Below, piece by piece: positions 50,531-58,882 of a DNA stretch of 64,000 nt (positions are counted from its first letter, which is position 1; every line of letters begins with the position of its first letter). Source of the stretch: Asanoa hainanensis (GTDB lineage Bacteria; Actinomycetota; Actinomycetes; Mycobacteriales; Micromonosporaceae). Under the pieces are notes generated by a model that did not search any database, was not told where the DNA came from, and saw only the letters and a list, made by a program, of their open reading frames with translations. Made by a program: the position numbers and the translations under genes. The stretch lies in NCBI RefSeq assembly GCF_900188485.1, contig NZ_FZPH01000020.1, positions 62,001 to 126,000 on the forward strand, written 5' to 3'.

Positions 50531-50997
50531 GCGGTCAACGACTCGGAGGCCGGCTTGGCCATCGCCTCGCTGAACTCGCTCAGGCCGCGCAGCAGCGCCT
50601 GCCGGGCGGCGGGGCTCATCTGGGCCAGCGTCTCGCTGAGCCGGCGACGGCGTTCGGCGCGCAGCTCTTCGAGCAGCCGGTGGCCGACCTTGGTCAGGTG
50701 CAGGGCGATCTCGCGGCGGTCGGTGCGGCCCGGGAAGCGCTCGATCATGCCGGCGGCGACCAACCGGTCGCAGAGCCGGCTGGCCGAGGAAAGGATCATG
50801 CCCAGGCTGCCCGCGAGGCCGCGCAGGTTGATGCCGTCGAACTCCTCGACCACGAGCATCGCACGCAACTGTGACCCCGAGACGCGATCGGCGGCACCCT
50901 CGCGCGCCGCGTCCCAGACGGACAGCAACGCCTCGGCCGCGCTGTCGACAGCGGCGGCCTGAGCGGTGACGTCAGAGGACGCATGGTGATCGGCCAT
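50527..50997 (-). CDS. MarR family transcriptional regulator
   Basis: 156 residues. The winged HTH has LRGLAGSLGMILSSASRLCDRLV, and the wing has GRTDRREIALHLTKVG, the typical MarR D-x-R pattern. Dimerisation helices lie at both ends. The regulatory target is probably the divergent PP2C-type gene or itself. The stop overlaps the ROK gene stop on the opposite strand (CTAG). Confidence 0.88.
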   Translation of the reverse strand: MADHHASSDVTAQAAAVDSAAEALLSVWDAAREGAADRVSGSQLRAMLVVEEFDGINLRGLAGSLGMILSSASRLCDRLVAAGMIERFPGRTDRREIALHLTKVGHRLLEELRAERRRRLSETLAQMSPAARQALLRGLSEFSEAMAKPASESLTA

Positions 50998-51053
50998 GGT
51001 GGGAAAACCCTACCCCGAGGGCATACGTCGTGACCTCGCCGAGGGGACCAGCG

Positions 51054-52196
51054 ATGAACGAACGGTTAGTCGATGTCGAACGCGCGCTGTCACGAGCCGA
51101 GGCCGACGCGATCGTCGAGCGGCTCGGCGACCAGCTCAAAGAGCACTACGGGATCACCGAAGCGGACCTCCTGCTGGTCGACTACCGGCTCTCCGCCCTA
51201 CTGCCGCTGGCCGGCGGCGAAGCGGTGACCAAGCCCGGCCACCCGGCCTGGCGGAGCTTCGACCACCAGTCGGAGGTTTACGACGAGCCCGTCCTGTTCC
51301 TGCCCGTCACCATGCGCGGTGACCGGATCGGGGTCCTGCGGCTGGCGCCGGTGGCCGAGGACGACGACGTGGCCCGGGCCGAGCTCGCGGACCTGGCCAC
51401 CCATCTCGCGCACGAAGTCGTGGCGGTGCGCGGCAGCACCGACCGCTACCTGGTCGCGGCCCGCGCCCGCCGGCTCACCCTGGCCGCCGAGATGCAGTGG
51501 GAGCTGCTGCCGGGCCGCAGCCGGTCCCGTCCGTCGTTCGCGCTGGCCGGGCAGCTCGAACCGGCGTACGCGGTGCGTGGTGACAGCTTCGACTGGGCCG
51601 ACGACGCCCACCGGCTCTGGCTGTCGGCGGTGAACGGCTCCGGCGAGGGCATCGCCGCCTCGACGCTGACCAGCCTCGCGACGTTCGCGCTGCGCAACGC
51701 CCGGCGTGGCGGGCTCGACCTGGCCGACCAGGCCGCCCTTGCCGACCAGGCGGTCTACGCGCACTACCGGGGCGAGCAGCACCTGGCCGCGCTGCTGCTG
51801 CAGGTCGACCTGGCCAGCGGCGTGGTCACCGCGGTGGACGCCGGCTCACCACAGCTGCTGTTGCTGCGCGGCGAGGAGGTCAGCGACGTCGAGCTGGAGG
51901 CGCAGCTCCCGCTGGGCATGTTCGACGGCACCATCTACCGGCCGCAGACCTTCGAGCTGGCGGTCGGTGACCGGTTGTTCGTCATCAGCGATGGCGTGTA
52001 CGACGCACTGGACCAGGCCGGCAGCCGCTACGGCGAGAGCGCGCTGACCAAGTTCGTCCGCCGCAGCCGCCACCGGTCGCCGCTGGACGCCGTGCGCGCG
52101 CTGCTCGGGGAGCTGCGCGCACACGTGTCGACCGATCTGGTGGACGACGCCGTGGTCGTCTGCCTCGACTGGAACGGCCCGAAAGCCGCTCCGTAG
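51054..52196 (+). CDS. PP2C-type (SpoIIE-like) phosphatase with altered metal-site residues
   Basis: 380 residues. An N-terminal GAF-like sensory region (1-145) precedes a PPM/SpoIIE domain. The first metal motif is GDSFDW (176-181, Asp177 present). The second should be D-x-x-G-H-G but reads N194-G-S-G-E198-G. The later DG in FVISDGVYDAL and DD in LVDDAVVVCL are kept. Loss of the second metal Asp suggests weak or no phosphatase activity, perhaps a regulatory or anti-anti-sigma-linked role. ATG at 51054 has GAGGGG nine bases upstream. Divergent to MarR. Confidence 0.82.
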   Translation: MNERLVDVERALSRAEADAIVERLGDQLKEHYGITEADLLLVDYRLSALLPLAGGEAVTKPGHPAWRSFDHQSEVYDEPVLFLPVTMRGDRIGVLRLAPVAEDDDVARAELADLATHLAHEVVAVRGSTDRYLVAARARRLTLAAEMQWELLPGRSRSRPSFALAGQLEPAYAVRGDSFDWADDAHRLWLSAVNGSGEGIAASTLTSLATFALRNARRGGLDLADQAALADQAVYAHYRGEQHLAALLLQVDLASGVVTAVDAGSPQLLLLRGEEVSDVELEAQLPLGMFDGTIYRPQTFELAVGDRLFVISDGVYDALDQAGSRYGESALTKFVRRSRHRSPLDAVRALLGELRAHVSTDLVDDAVVVCLDWNGPKAAP

Positions 52197-53948
52197 TCAG
52201 TTCGCCGTGTTGGGCCGTCGCGAGATGGCCTGCAGGAAGATGTCGCCGATCTTCGCCGGGTCTTCCGCGACGAAGACGCCGCCGCCGGTGACCTTCGTGA
52301 TCTGGTCCAGCGGGCCGCGGTTGACCTCGTCACCGAGCCCGATGATGATCAGCTGCACCGGCTTCGACTTATCCTTGATCGAGTTGAGTTCCTTGATCAG
52401 CCCGGCCTGGCTGATGCCACCGTCGGGGTCGTCGTTGCCGATGCCGTCGGTGAGCATGACGATCGAGTTGACCCGGCCGCTCTGCCAGCCCTTCTGCACG
52501 TTCTTGTACGCGGCGAGAATCGTGTCGTACAGACCGGTGTCGCCGCCCTTCTTGGGCTGGATCGTGGCCAGCTTGCCGAGCAGCGCGGACCGGCCGCTGG
52601 ACACCGGCTGGATCGGCACCAGCTCCTTGTAGTCCTTGCCACCGCCCAGGTTGGTGGAGAAAACCCAGAGGCCGACCGCCCAGTCGTCGCTGAACAACCC
52701 GAGACCACGGGTCGCCGCCTGTTGGGTGAGCTGCATCCGGGTGGCGTTGCCGGCGCTGGGTACCTTGCCGCCCATCGTGCCGGAGATGTCGATGACGGCG
52801 AGCATCCGGGCGGGCAGCGTGACCGCCGTCCAGGTGGCCAGCGTGCGGTCGACCACGGCCGGGTCGGCGCTGCCGGCAGCCGAGCCACCGGAGTCGCCGG
52901 ACTTGGTCACCTGCGGGGTGCCGGCCGGGCTCGGCGCGCCGGCCGGTGCCTCGAAGCCGTCGCCCCAGGTGCCATCGGCGGCACGCAGGTGCTGGGCACC
53001 CAGGTCGTTCTTGAAGTCCTTGGCGGTCAGCACGCGGAACAGGCCCTCGGCCGCCTTCGCCTTCATCGGGTCGGTGCCGGGCATCACCGCGTACGGGTAG
53101 TCCAGCGACGTCGGCGCCGGCTCGAGGTAGAGCGCGGCCAGCGGGATCGGCGGCTTCGCCGAGTTGTACTGGACGACGTCTTCCTCGGACAGCGGCGCGA
53201 CGGACAGCGCCTGCGCGATGCTCGCCGGGTCGGTGGACCGCGGGAACTTGGCCAGCAGGTCCTCGCGGAGTGCCGACTTGCCGGAGGCGAGCGCGCGGAG
53301 CACCGCGGTCTGCGCCGACGGCGCCTGCGCGCCGAGCGTGCCCGCCTGGGCGCCGAGCGCCAGCAGGCCGGACAGGCCGGCGGCGTCGCGGGTCGGCTCG
53401 ACGATGCCGGGCTTGATCGTGGTGCCCGTGGTGAGCTGGCCGAGCAGGTCGAGCCAGCTGATCTTCTTCTGCGGCCACCCGATCTGCTGCGCGACCGGCT
53501 CGGGCATCGCGACGACCACCGGGCTGCGGGCGATCGACTGGCCGTTGGTCGGCGAGAAGCCCTGCGCCGCGCTGGTCAACCGCAGCAGCCAGGTCGACGA
53601 GTCCGGGACCCAGACGTCCGGCATCGTGGCGGTGCCGTTGGCGAGCCCGACGCCGGCCAACGAGACGCCGTGCTTACCGGCGACCACCGCGGCGACGTCA
53701 ACGGGCTCCTGCTGGATCACGTTGACCGCGACGCAGACGCCGTCGGCTTGAGCGCCGCCGTCGACCCACGCCTTCGCGGCTTTCTCGATGGCGGGCGCTA
53801 TCTCGCTCGCCGCCGCGACGTTCAACTTCGCCTCGCCCGAACATCCGGGCTGGGATACCTGTCGGTAACCGAAGTAAACGCCAACGGAAACGAGCACCAG
53901 CGCCATCGCGGCAGCGATGACGCCAGCGCCGCGGAGCTTCATTCGCAT
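52197..53948 (-). CDS. Substrate-binding plus VWA domain membrane-anchored protein
   Basis: 583 residues from the ATG at 53948; the frame is open 15 codons more. One N-terminal anchor (AAAMALVLVSVGVYFGYR) precedes an extracellular part. The first half (about 35-350) is a type II solute-binding fold (LNVAAASEIAPAIEKAA, LANGTATMPDVWVPDSSTW, SPVVVAMPEPVAQQI). A Gly/Ser-rich linker leads to a VWA domain with MIDAS DISGTM near 385, and IVMLTDGIGNDD. Domains of this kind bind a ligand or partner through a metal. Function is unknown. Its stop abuts the PP2C stop directly. Confidence 0.85.
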   Translation of the reverse strand: MRMKLRGAGVIAAAMALVLVSVGVYFGYRQVSQPGCSGEAKLNVAAASEIAPAIEKAAKAWVDGGAQADGVCVAVNVIQQEPVDVAAVVAGKHGVSLAGVGLANGTATMPDVWVPDSSTWLLRLTSAAQGFSPTNGQSIARSPVVVAMPEPVAQQIGWPQKKISWLDLLGQLTTGTTIKPGIVEPTRDAAGLSGLLALGAQAGTLGAQAPSAQTAVLRALASGKSALREDLLAKFPRSTDPASIAQALSVAPLSEEDVVQYNSAKPPIPLAALYLEPAPTSLDYPYAVMPGTDPMKAKAAEGLFRVLTAKDFKNDLGAQHLRAADGTWGDGFEAPAGAPSPAGTPQVTKSGDSGGSAAGSADPAVVDRTLATWTAVTLPARMLAVIDISGTMGGKVPSAGNATRMQLTQQAATRGLGLFSDDWAVGLWVFSTNLGGGKDYKELVPIQPVSSGRSALLGKLATIQPKKGGDTGLYDTILAAYKNVQKGWQSGRVNSIVMLTDGIGNDDPDGGISQAGLIKELNSIKDKSKPVQLIIIGLGDEVNRGPLDQITKVTGGGVFVAEDPAKIGDIFLQAISRRPNTAN

Positions 53949-54095
53949 GCGATGCCGGCCAGACACCCGACCATCTTGCGTACAGGGAGGCATCTGCGAC
54001 AGGTACGTTCGGCTTAAAGTTACGCAGGAGCAACGAACTTATCGGTTATCGTCACTTCCTGTGACCGCGTTACTCCGACGTGTTCGCTAAATCCC

Positions 54096-55166
54096 TTAGT
54101 CAGCAACCTTTTTCGCGGATCCCGAAATGACGGTCTCGCGCGGAGGTAACACGCAAGTCGGACTTGCGACCGGGACGGGCGCGTCGACCATCGTGGGCAC
54201 ACCGGTCCGCGGATCGACCGCGAACACCGAGACCGAGTCACCGAGTTGGTTGGCGATGTAAAGGTGGTCGCCGGCCAGCGCCAGGTGCCGCGGCCAACGA
54301 CCCCCGCAGTCGATCTCGGTGACCAGCCTCGGCGCGGCACCGTCCAACGCGAACACCGACACCGTGTCGACGCCGCGGGTCGCCACGTAGAGGTAGCGCC
54401 CGTCGGTGCGGCACGCGATCTCCGACGGGAACTTCTCGCCGGAACGGGTGCTCGCCTCCAGCCGGTTGCGCTGGCGCCACTCCGTGCCGTCCAACTCGAA
54501 GCTCGTGACCATTGCGTCCAGCTCACCGGTCAGGTAGGCGCGGCGACCGTCCGGGTGGCGGGCGATGTGCCGCGGCCCGGTGGCCGGCGCGAGGCGCATC
54601 GGCTCGCCGGCCGGCGCCAGCCGTTCGCCGTCGATCCGGTAGGGATAGAGGCCGTCGGTGCCCAGGTCGACCGCGACCAACGGCCCACCCGCCGGGTCGA
54701 TCGAGATCATGTGCAGGTGCGGCCCGGCCTGCCGGTCCCGGTCGGGTCCGTGGCCTTCGTGGACGACCAGGTCGGTCCGCTCGCCCACGACACCGGTCAT
54801 CGGGTCCAGCGGGTGCAGGGAGATCGAGCCGCTCGCGTAGTTGGCGGCCAGCAGATGCCAACCGTCGGCGGTGACCGCGACGTGGCACGGCTCGGCGCCA
54901 CCGGTCTCGGCCCGCCCGTGCGGCCGCAACGGGCCCTGGCCGTCGACCGCCCAGCCGGTGACCTCGCCCTCGGCGAGCTCGTTGGCGGCGTAGAGCACGG
55001 GCAGCGTCGGGTGCCAGGTCAGGAACGACGGCGACGGGGTACGCGCGACCACGTCACCGGGCGTCAACCGGCCGGAGACCGGGTCGCGGGTGGCCGCGAT
55101 GATCCCCTCGCCCGTACCGCCGGATTCCTTCGTGTAGCAGCCGAGGTAGACGATCTCGTCGGTCAC
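54096..55166 (-). CDS. Lactonase family beta-propeller (6-phosphogluconolactonase type)
   Basis: 356 residues, seven-bladed propeller. It begins EIVYLGCYTKESGGTGEGI, the family signature, then FLTWHPTLPVLYAANEL, GAEPCHVAVTADGWHLLAANY, GPHLHMISIDP, GPRHIARHPDGRRAYLTGEL and WPRHLALAGDHLYIANQ. It probably hydrolyses a sugar lactone. No secretion signal, so cytoplasmic. Start set at GTG 55166; a TTG 12 bases upstream is possible. It is divergent to the GntR-lut operon, and the 66-base gap holds a palindrome. Confidence 0.87.
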   Translation of the reverse strand: MTDEIVYLGCYTKESGGTGEGIIAATRDPVSGRLTPGDVVARTPSPSFLTWHPTLPVLYAANELAEGEVTGWAVDGQGPLRPHGRAETGGAEPCHVAVTADGWHLLAANYASGSISLHPLDPMTGVVGERTDLVVHEGHGPDRDRQAGPHLHMISIDPAGGPLVAVDLGTDGLYPYRIDGERLAPAGEPMRLAPATGPRHIARHPDGRRAYLTGELDAMVTSFELDGTEWRQRNRLEASTRSGEKFPSEIACRTDGRYLYVATRGVDTVSVFALDGAAPRLVTEIDCGGRWPRHLALAGDHLYIANQLGDSVSVFAVDPRTGVPTMVDAPVPVASPTCVLPPRETVISGSAKKVAD

Positions 55167-55212
55167 GCGTTGATCCAATCACCGACGCCGGCACGCTGCG
55201 GCCCGCCCGCAA

Positions 55213-55224
55213 ATCCTATAGGAT
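55213..55224 (+). promoter_or_regulatory. Palindrome ATCCTATAGGAT, probable GntR operator
   Basis: A perfect 12-base palindrome eight bases before the GTG of the regulator. It overlaps the ribosome-binding region and sits in the divergent gap. GntR (FCD) regulators usually bind short palindromes like this, so autoregulation and control of lutABC is likely. Confidence 0.7.
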
Positions 55225-55232
55225 CTTTGATC

Positions 55233-55883
55233 GTGCAGCCCGCCCGACGGATCACGCTCACCGACGACGTCTACGCCGCGGTGCAGGCCCTGATCATGGA
55301 TCACGAGGTGCAGCCCGGCGCCCGCATCAACATCGACGCGTTGGCCCGCCGGCTGGCCGTATCCCCCACCCCGGTGCGCGAGGCGCTGGCCCGGCTCGAG
55401 TCCGACGGCCTGGTCAGCAAGACGCCACTGGTCGGCTACACGGCGACGCCGCTGCTGACCCGCGCCGAGTTCGAAGAGCTGGTCGAGATGCGACTGGTCC
55501 TCGAGCCGGCCGGGGCCGCCAAGGCCGCCGGCGCCGGCCTCGACACCGGTGAGCTGGCCGGGCTGCGCGGGGCGGCCGACCTGCCGGGGCCCGGCGGCGC
55601 CGACGCGGTCGCGGCGTTCACCGCGCAGGACGCCCGCTTCCACCACACGCTGGCCGAGCTGTCCGGCAACCGGATGCTGCACGCCGCGGTCGTCCGGCTG
55701 CGGGCCCACCTGCACCTGTTCCGGCTGCACTTCCCGACCGCGCACTACGGCGTCAGCGCGAGCGAGCACCACCGGATCGTCGACGCGGTCGACGCCGACG
55801 ACGCCGACGCGGCCGCCGACGCGATGCGCGCCCACCTCACGGCGGCACGCGACCGCCACCTGCCCTTCTTCGAGAGCCGGTAA
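55233..55883 (+). CDS. GntR family (FCD) regulator of the lut operon
   Basis: 216 residues. The winged HTH has INIDALARRLAVSPTPVREALARL, and the FCD effector domain has FEELVEMRLVLEPAGAAKA, FHHTLAELSGNRMLH and EHHRIVDAVDADDADAA. It is LldR/LutR-like by context, six bases ahead of lutA. The frame is open far upstream inside the antisense lactonase gene; GTG at 55233 is the first sensible start, and TTG at 55227 is an alternative. Confidence 0.88.
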   Translation: MQPARRITLTDDVYAAVQALIMDHEVQPGARINIDALARRLAVSPTPVREALARLESDGLVSKTPLVGYTATPLLTRAEFEELVEMRLVLEPAGAAKAAGAGLDTGELAGLRGAADLPGPGGADAVAAFTAQDARFHHTLAELSGNRMLHAAVVRLRAHLHLFRLHFPTAHYGVSASEHHRIVDAVDADDADAAADAMRAHLTAARDRHLPFFESR

Positions 55884-55889
55884 CCACCG

Positions 55890-56594
55890 ATGCGGATCGC
55901 CCTCTTCGTCACCTGCGTCAACGACCTGATGTTCCCGGACACCGGCAAGGCGGTGGTGACCGTGCTCGAACGGCTCGGGCACCAGGTCGAGTTCCCCCTC
56001 GACCAGACCTGCTGCGGCCAGATGCACGCCAACAGCGGCTACCGCGCCGAGGCACTGCCGCTGGTGGCCAACTTCGTCCAGACCTTTTCCGCGTACGACG
56101 CGATCGTGGCCCCTTCGGCGTCGTGCGTGGCGATGGTCCGGGAGAGCTATCCGCGACTGGCGCCGTCCGATGATCTGACGGTGGTAGCCGCGCGCACCTT
56201 CGAGCTGTCCGAGTTCCTCGTCGACCAGTTGGGGGTGATCGACGTGGGCGCCCGCTTCCCGCACCGGGTCACGTACCACCCGACCTGTCATGGCCTGCGG
56301 ATGCTCCGGCTGGGCGACCGGCCGCGGCAGCTGTTGGCGGCGGTCGAAGGGTTGACGCTGTCGCCGCTGTCGGGAGCCGAAGAGTGCTGCGGGTTCGGTG
56401 GGACGTTCGCGCTGAAGAACCCGGGCGTCTCGGGCGCGATGCTGGCCGACAAGTGCGCGGCGGTGTGCGACACGGGTGCTGAATATCTCGCGGCCGCCGA
56501 CAACTCGTGCCTGACCCACATCGGTGGCGGGCTGTCCCGCTCGTCGGCTCCGGTGACACCTATCCACTACGCACAGATCCTGGCCGCGCGATGA
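55890..56594 (+). CDS. lutA: Lactate utilisation Fe-S protein LutA
   Basis: 234 residues, CCG-domain protein. The two CCG motifs are DQTCCGQMHANSGY near residue 41 and AEECCGFGG near 166, each with partner cysteines (SASCVAMV, YHPTCHGLRM, NSCLTHIGGG). It is one subunit of the three-part lactate dehydrogenase LutABC. It starts six bases after the regulator, and its stop overlaps the lutB ATG. Confidence 0.93.
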   Translation: MRIALFVTCVNDLMFPDTGKAVVTVLERLGHQVEFPLDQTCCGQMHANSGYRAEALPLVANFVQTFSAYDAIVAPSASCVAMVRESYPRLAPSDDLTVVAARTFELSEFLVDQLGVIDVGARFPHRVTYHPTCHGLRMLRLGDRPRQLLAAVEGLTLSPLSGAEECCGFGGTFALKNPGVSGAMLADKCAAVCDTGAEYLAAADNSCLTHIGGGLSRSSAPVTPIHYAQILAAR

Positions 56595-58033
56595 CGGGCA
56601 CGGGGAACGTCGTCACGCCGTTGCCGTTCCCGACGGCGGCTCGGCGGGAGCTCGGCGACCAGCAGTTGCGGCACAACCTGCGCAAGGCGACGCACACGAT
56701 CCGCGACAAGCGGCTGCGGGTGGTCGGCGAGGTGTCCGACTGGGAACAGCTCCGGGTGGCCGGCGCGGCGATCAAGGACGACGTGCTCGCCCGGCTCCCC
56801 GACCTGCTGGAGCAGTTCGAGGCGGCCGCGACGGCGGCGGGCGCGACCGTGCACTGGGCGCGTGACGCCGGCGAGGCGTGCGCGGTGGTGGCGGGCCTGG
56901 TGCGCGCCACGGGCACCGCCGAGGTAGTCAAGGTCAAGTCGATGGCGACCCAGGAGATCGGGCTCAACGAGGCGCTGGAGGCGGTCGGCATCCAGGCGGT
57001 GGAGACCGACCTGGCCGAGCTGATCGTGCAGCTGGCCGACGACACCCCGTCGCACATCCTGGTGCCGGCGATCCACTACAACCGCAGCCAGATCAGAGAC
57101 ATCTTCGCCTCCCGGATGCTCGGCGTCGACGCCTCCTCGTTGACGGACGACCCACCGGCCCTGGCGGAGGCGGCGCGGCGGCACCTGCGGTCCCGGTTCC
57201 TCTCCACCAAGGTCGGCATCTCCGGCGCCAACTTCGCGATCGCCTCCTCGGGGACGCTGGCGGTCGTCGAGTCCGAGGGCAACGGCCGGATGTGCCTGAC
57301 CCTGCCCGAGACGCTGATCTCGGTGGTGGGCATCGAGAAGCTGCTGCCCTCCTTCGCGGACCTCGAGGTGTTCCTGCAGTTGTTGCCCCGGTCGTCGACC
57401 GGCGAGCGGATGAACCCGTACACGTCGCTGTGGACGGGGGTGACCCCGGGCGACGGACCGCAGACGGTGCACATCGTGCTGGTCGACAACGGCCGCACGG
57501 ACACGCTGGCGGACGAGGTCGGCCGGCAGGCGCTGCGCTGCATCCGGTGCTCGGCGTGCCTCAACGTGTGCCCGGTGTACGAGCGGGTGGGCGGGCACGC
57601 GTACGGGTCGGTGTATCCGGGCCCGATCGGCGCGATCCTGTCGCCCCAGATGAGCGGCGAAGGCGCCAACCGCACGCTGCCGTACGCGTCGACCCTGTGC
57701 GGCGCCTGCTTCGACGCGTGCCCGGTCCGGATCGACATCCCGCAGGTGCTGGTCCACCTGCGACAGCGCGGTGTGGACGACTCCCGCGGCCGACCGTCGG
57801 CGGAGCGCACGGCGATGCGCACCATGTCCTACGTGATGCGCGACCGCCGCCGGTACGCCGCGGCCCTGCGCACCGCCCGCCGGGGCGCCGCACCGCTGCG
57901 CCTGGTCGCGGGCCGGCGGGGAGCACTGCGGCGGGTGCCGTGGCCGCTGTCGGCCTGGACCTCGGTGCGCGACGCCCCACTGCCGCCCAAGCAGACCTTC
58001 CGCGAATGGTGGACCCGTGAGCACTCCTCCTGA
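56591..58033 (+). CDS. lutB: Lactate utilisation Fe-S protein LutB
   Basis: 480 residues. The DUF162-type LUD domain fills the first 300 residues (VKVKSMATQEIGLNEALE, GISGANFAIASSGTLAVVES). Two [4Fe-4S] clusters follow: CIRCSACLNVCPVY near 317 and LCGACFDACPVRI near 370. The C-terminus ends KQTFREWWTREH, the usual LutB tail. ATG at 56591 overlaps the lutA stop (ATGA). Electron acceptor and lactate isomer are not evident from the sequence. Confidence 0.94.
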   Translation: MTGTGNVVTPLPFPTAARRELGDQQLRHNLRKATHTIRDKRLRVVGEVSDWEQLRVAGAAIKDDVLARLPDLLEQFEAAATAAGATVHWARDAGEACAVVAGLVRATGTAEVVKVKSMATQEIGLNEALEAVGIQAVETDLAELIVQLADDTPSHILVPAIHYNRSQIRDIFASRMLGVDASSLTDDPPALAEAARRHLRSRFLSTKVGISGANFAIASSGTLAVVESEGNGRMCLTLPETLISVVGIEKLLPSFADLEVFLQLLPRSSTGERMNPYTSLWTGVTPGDGPQTVHIVLVDNGRTDTLADEVGRQALRCIRCSACLNVCPVYERVGGHAYGSVYPGPIGAILSPQMSGEGANRTLPYASTLCGACFDACPVRIDIPQVLVHLRQRGVDDSRGRPSAERTAMRTMSYVMRDRRRYAAALRTARRGAAPLRLVAGRRGALRRVPWPLSAWTSVRDAPLPPKQTFREWWTREHSS

Positions 58034-58646
58034 CGCCCGCACCGAGATCCTGCGCCGGGTCCGCGCGGCCCAGCCTGCCGCGCCTGTCGATGTCCCGCGC
58101 GACTACGCCGCGGACGACGGCCCGGCCGGCTTAGCGTTGGTCGACCTGCTGGTGGACCGGTTGGAGGACTACAAGGCCACGGTCCGCCGTTGCGCCGCGG
58201 CCGATCTGCCGGCCATCCTCGCCGCGTCGCTGACCGACGTGCCGTCGGTGGCGCTGCCGCCGGGGGTGCCGGCCGCGTGGCTTTCTCTCTACGGAGGCGA
58301 GATCGCCCGGGATTCAGGGGACGGGTTGACGGTCGCGGACCTGGACGCACCGGGCGTGGCGGTGGTGACCGGCTGCGCGGTCGCGGTGGCCCAGACCGGC
58401 ACCCTGATCCTGGACGCGGGCCCGGACCAGGGCCGCCGCCTGCTGACGCTGGTGCCCGACCACCACGTCTGCGTGGTCCGGGTGGACCAGATCGTCGAAC
58501 GCCTACCGGCCGCCCTGCGCCGCCTGGCCGACCCGACCCGCCCACTGACCATGATCTCGGGCCCGTCGGCCACGAGCGACATCGAGCTCAACCGCGTGGA
58601 GGGCGTACACGGCCCCCGCCGCCTGGACGTCGTCATCGTCGCCTGA
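58017..58646 (+). CDS. lutC: Lactate utilisation protein LutC
   Basis: 209 residues, LUD-domain protein. It has TVADLDAPGVAVVTGCAVAVAQTGT and LILDAGPDQGRRLLTLVPDHHVC with VVRVDQIVERLP, then ISGPSATSDIELNRVEGVHGP, all typical of LutC (cited in pieces). GTG at 58017 overlaps lutB by 17 bases, completing the lutABC operon. Confidence 0.93.
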   Translation: MSTPPDARTEILRRVRAAQPAAPVDVPRDYAADDGPAGLALVDLLVDRLEDYKATVRRCAAADLPAILAASLTDVPSVALPPGVPAAWLSLYGGEIARDSGDGLTVADLDAPGVAVVTGCAVAVAQTGTLILDAGPDQGRRLLTLVPDHHVCVVRVDQIVERLPAALRRLADPTRPLTMISGPSATSDIELNRVEGVHGPRRLDVVIVA

Positions 58647-58678
58647 GATCGGATCGCGTACGCATAGAGCGCTTGTGA

Positions 58679-58692
58679 TGGAAGCGCTCCCA
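58679..58692 (+). promoter_or_regulatory. CebR-like operator TGGAAGCGCTCCCA
   Basis: This differs from the known cellulase-regulator palindrome TGGGAGCGCTCCCA at one position. It lies 190 bases upstream of the cellulase ATG in the only intergenic space before it. A cellobiose-responsive LacI-type regulator encoded elsewhere would be expected to bind. Confidence 0.75.
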
Positions 58693-58882
58693 TGGCAGAC
58701 TTCTCATCGAGCCGCATCTACGTGGGTCGCACCGCATCATCGCCGAGGGCACCGGGGTTCGTCTACTCCGGACGGCGGGTGTGACGCCGCGCGCTGGCGC
58801 CTGACCGGGCCGGGCCGAGCAATCGCATAGCCACCCCCATCCCCGGGTTCGGACCCGGTCTGGCCAAGGAGAAGACACGGCA

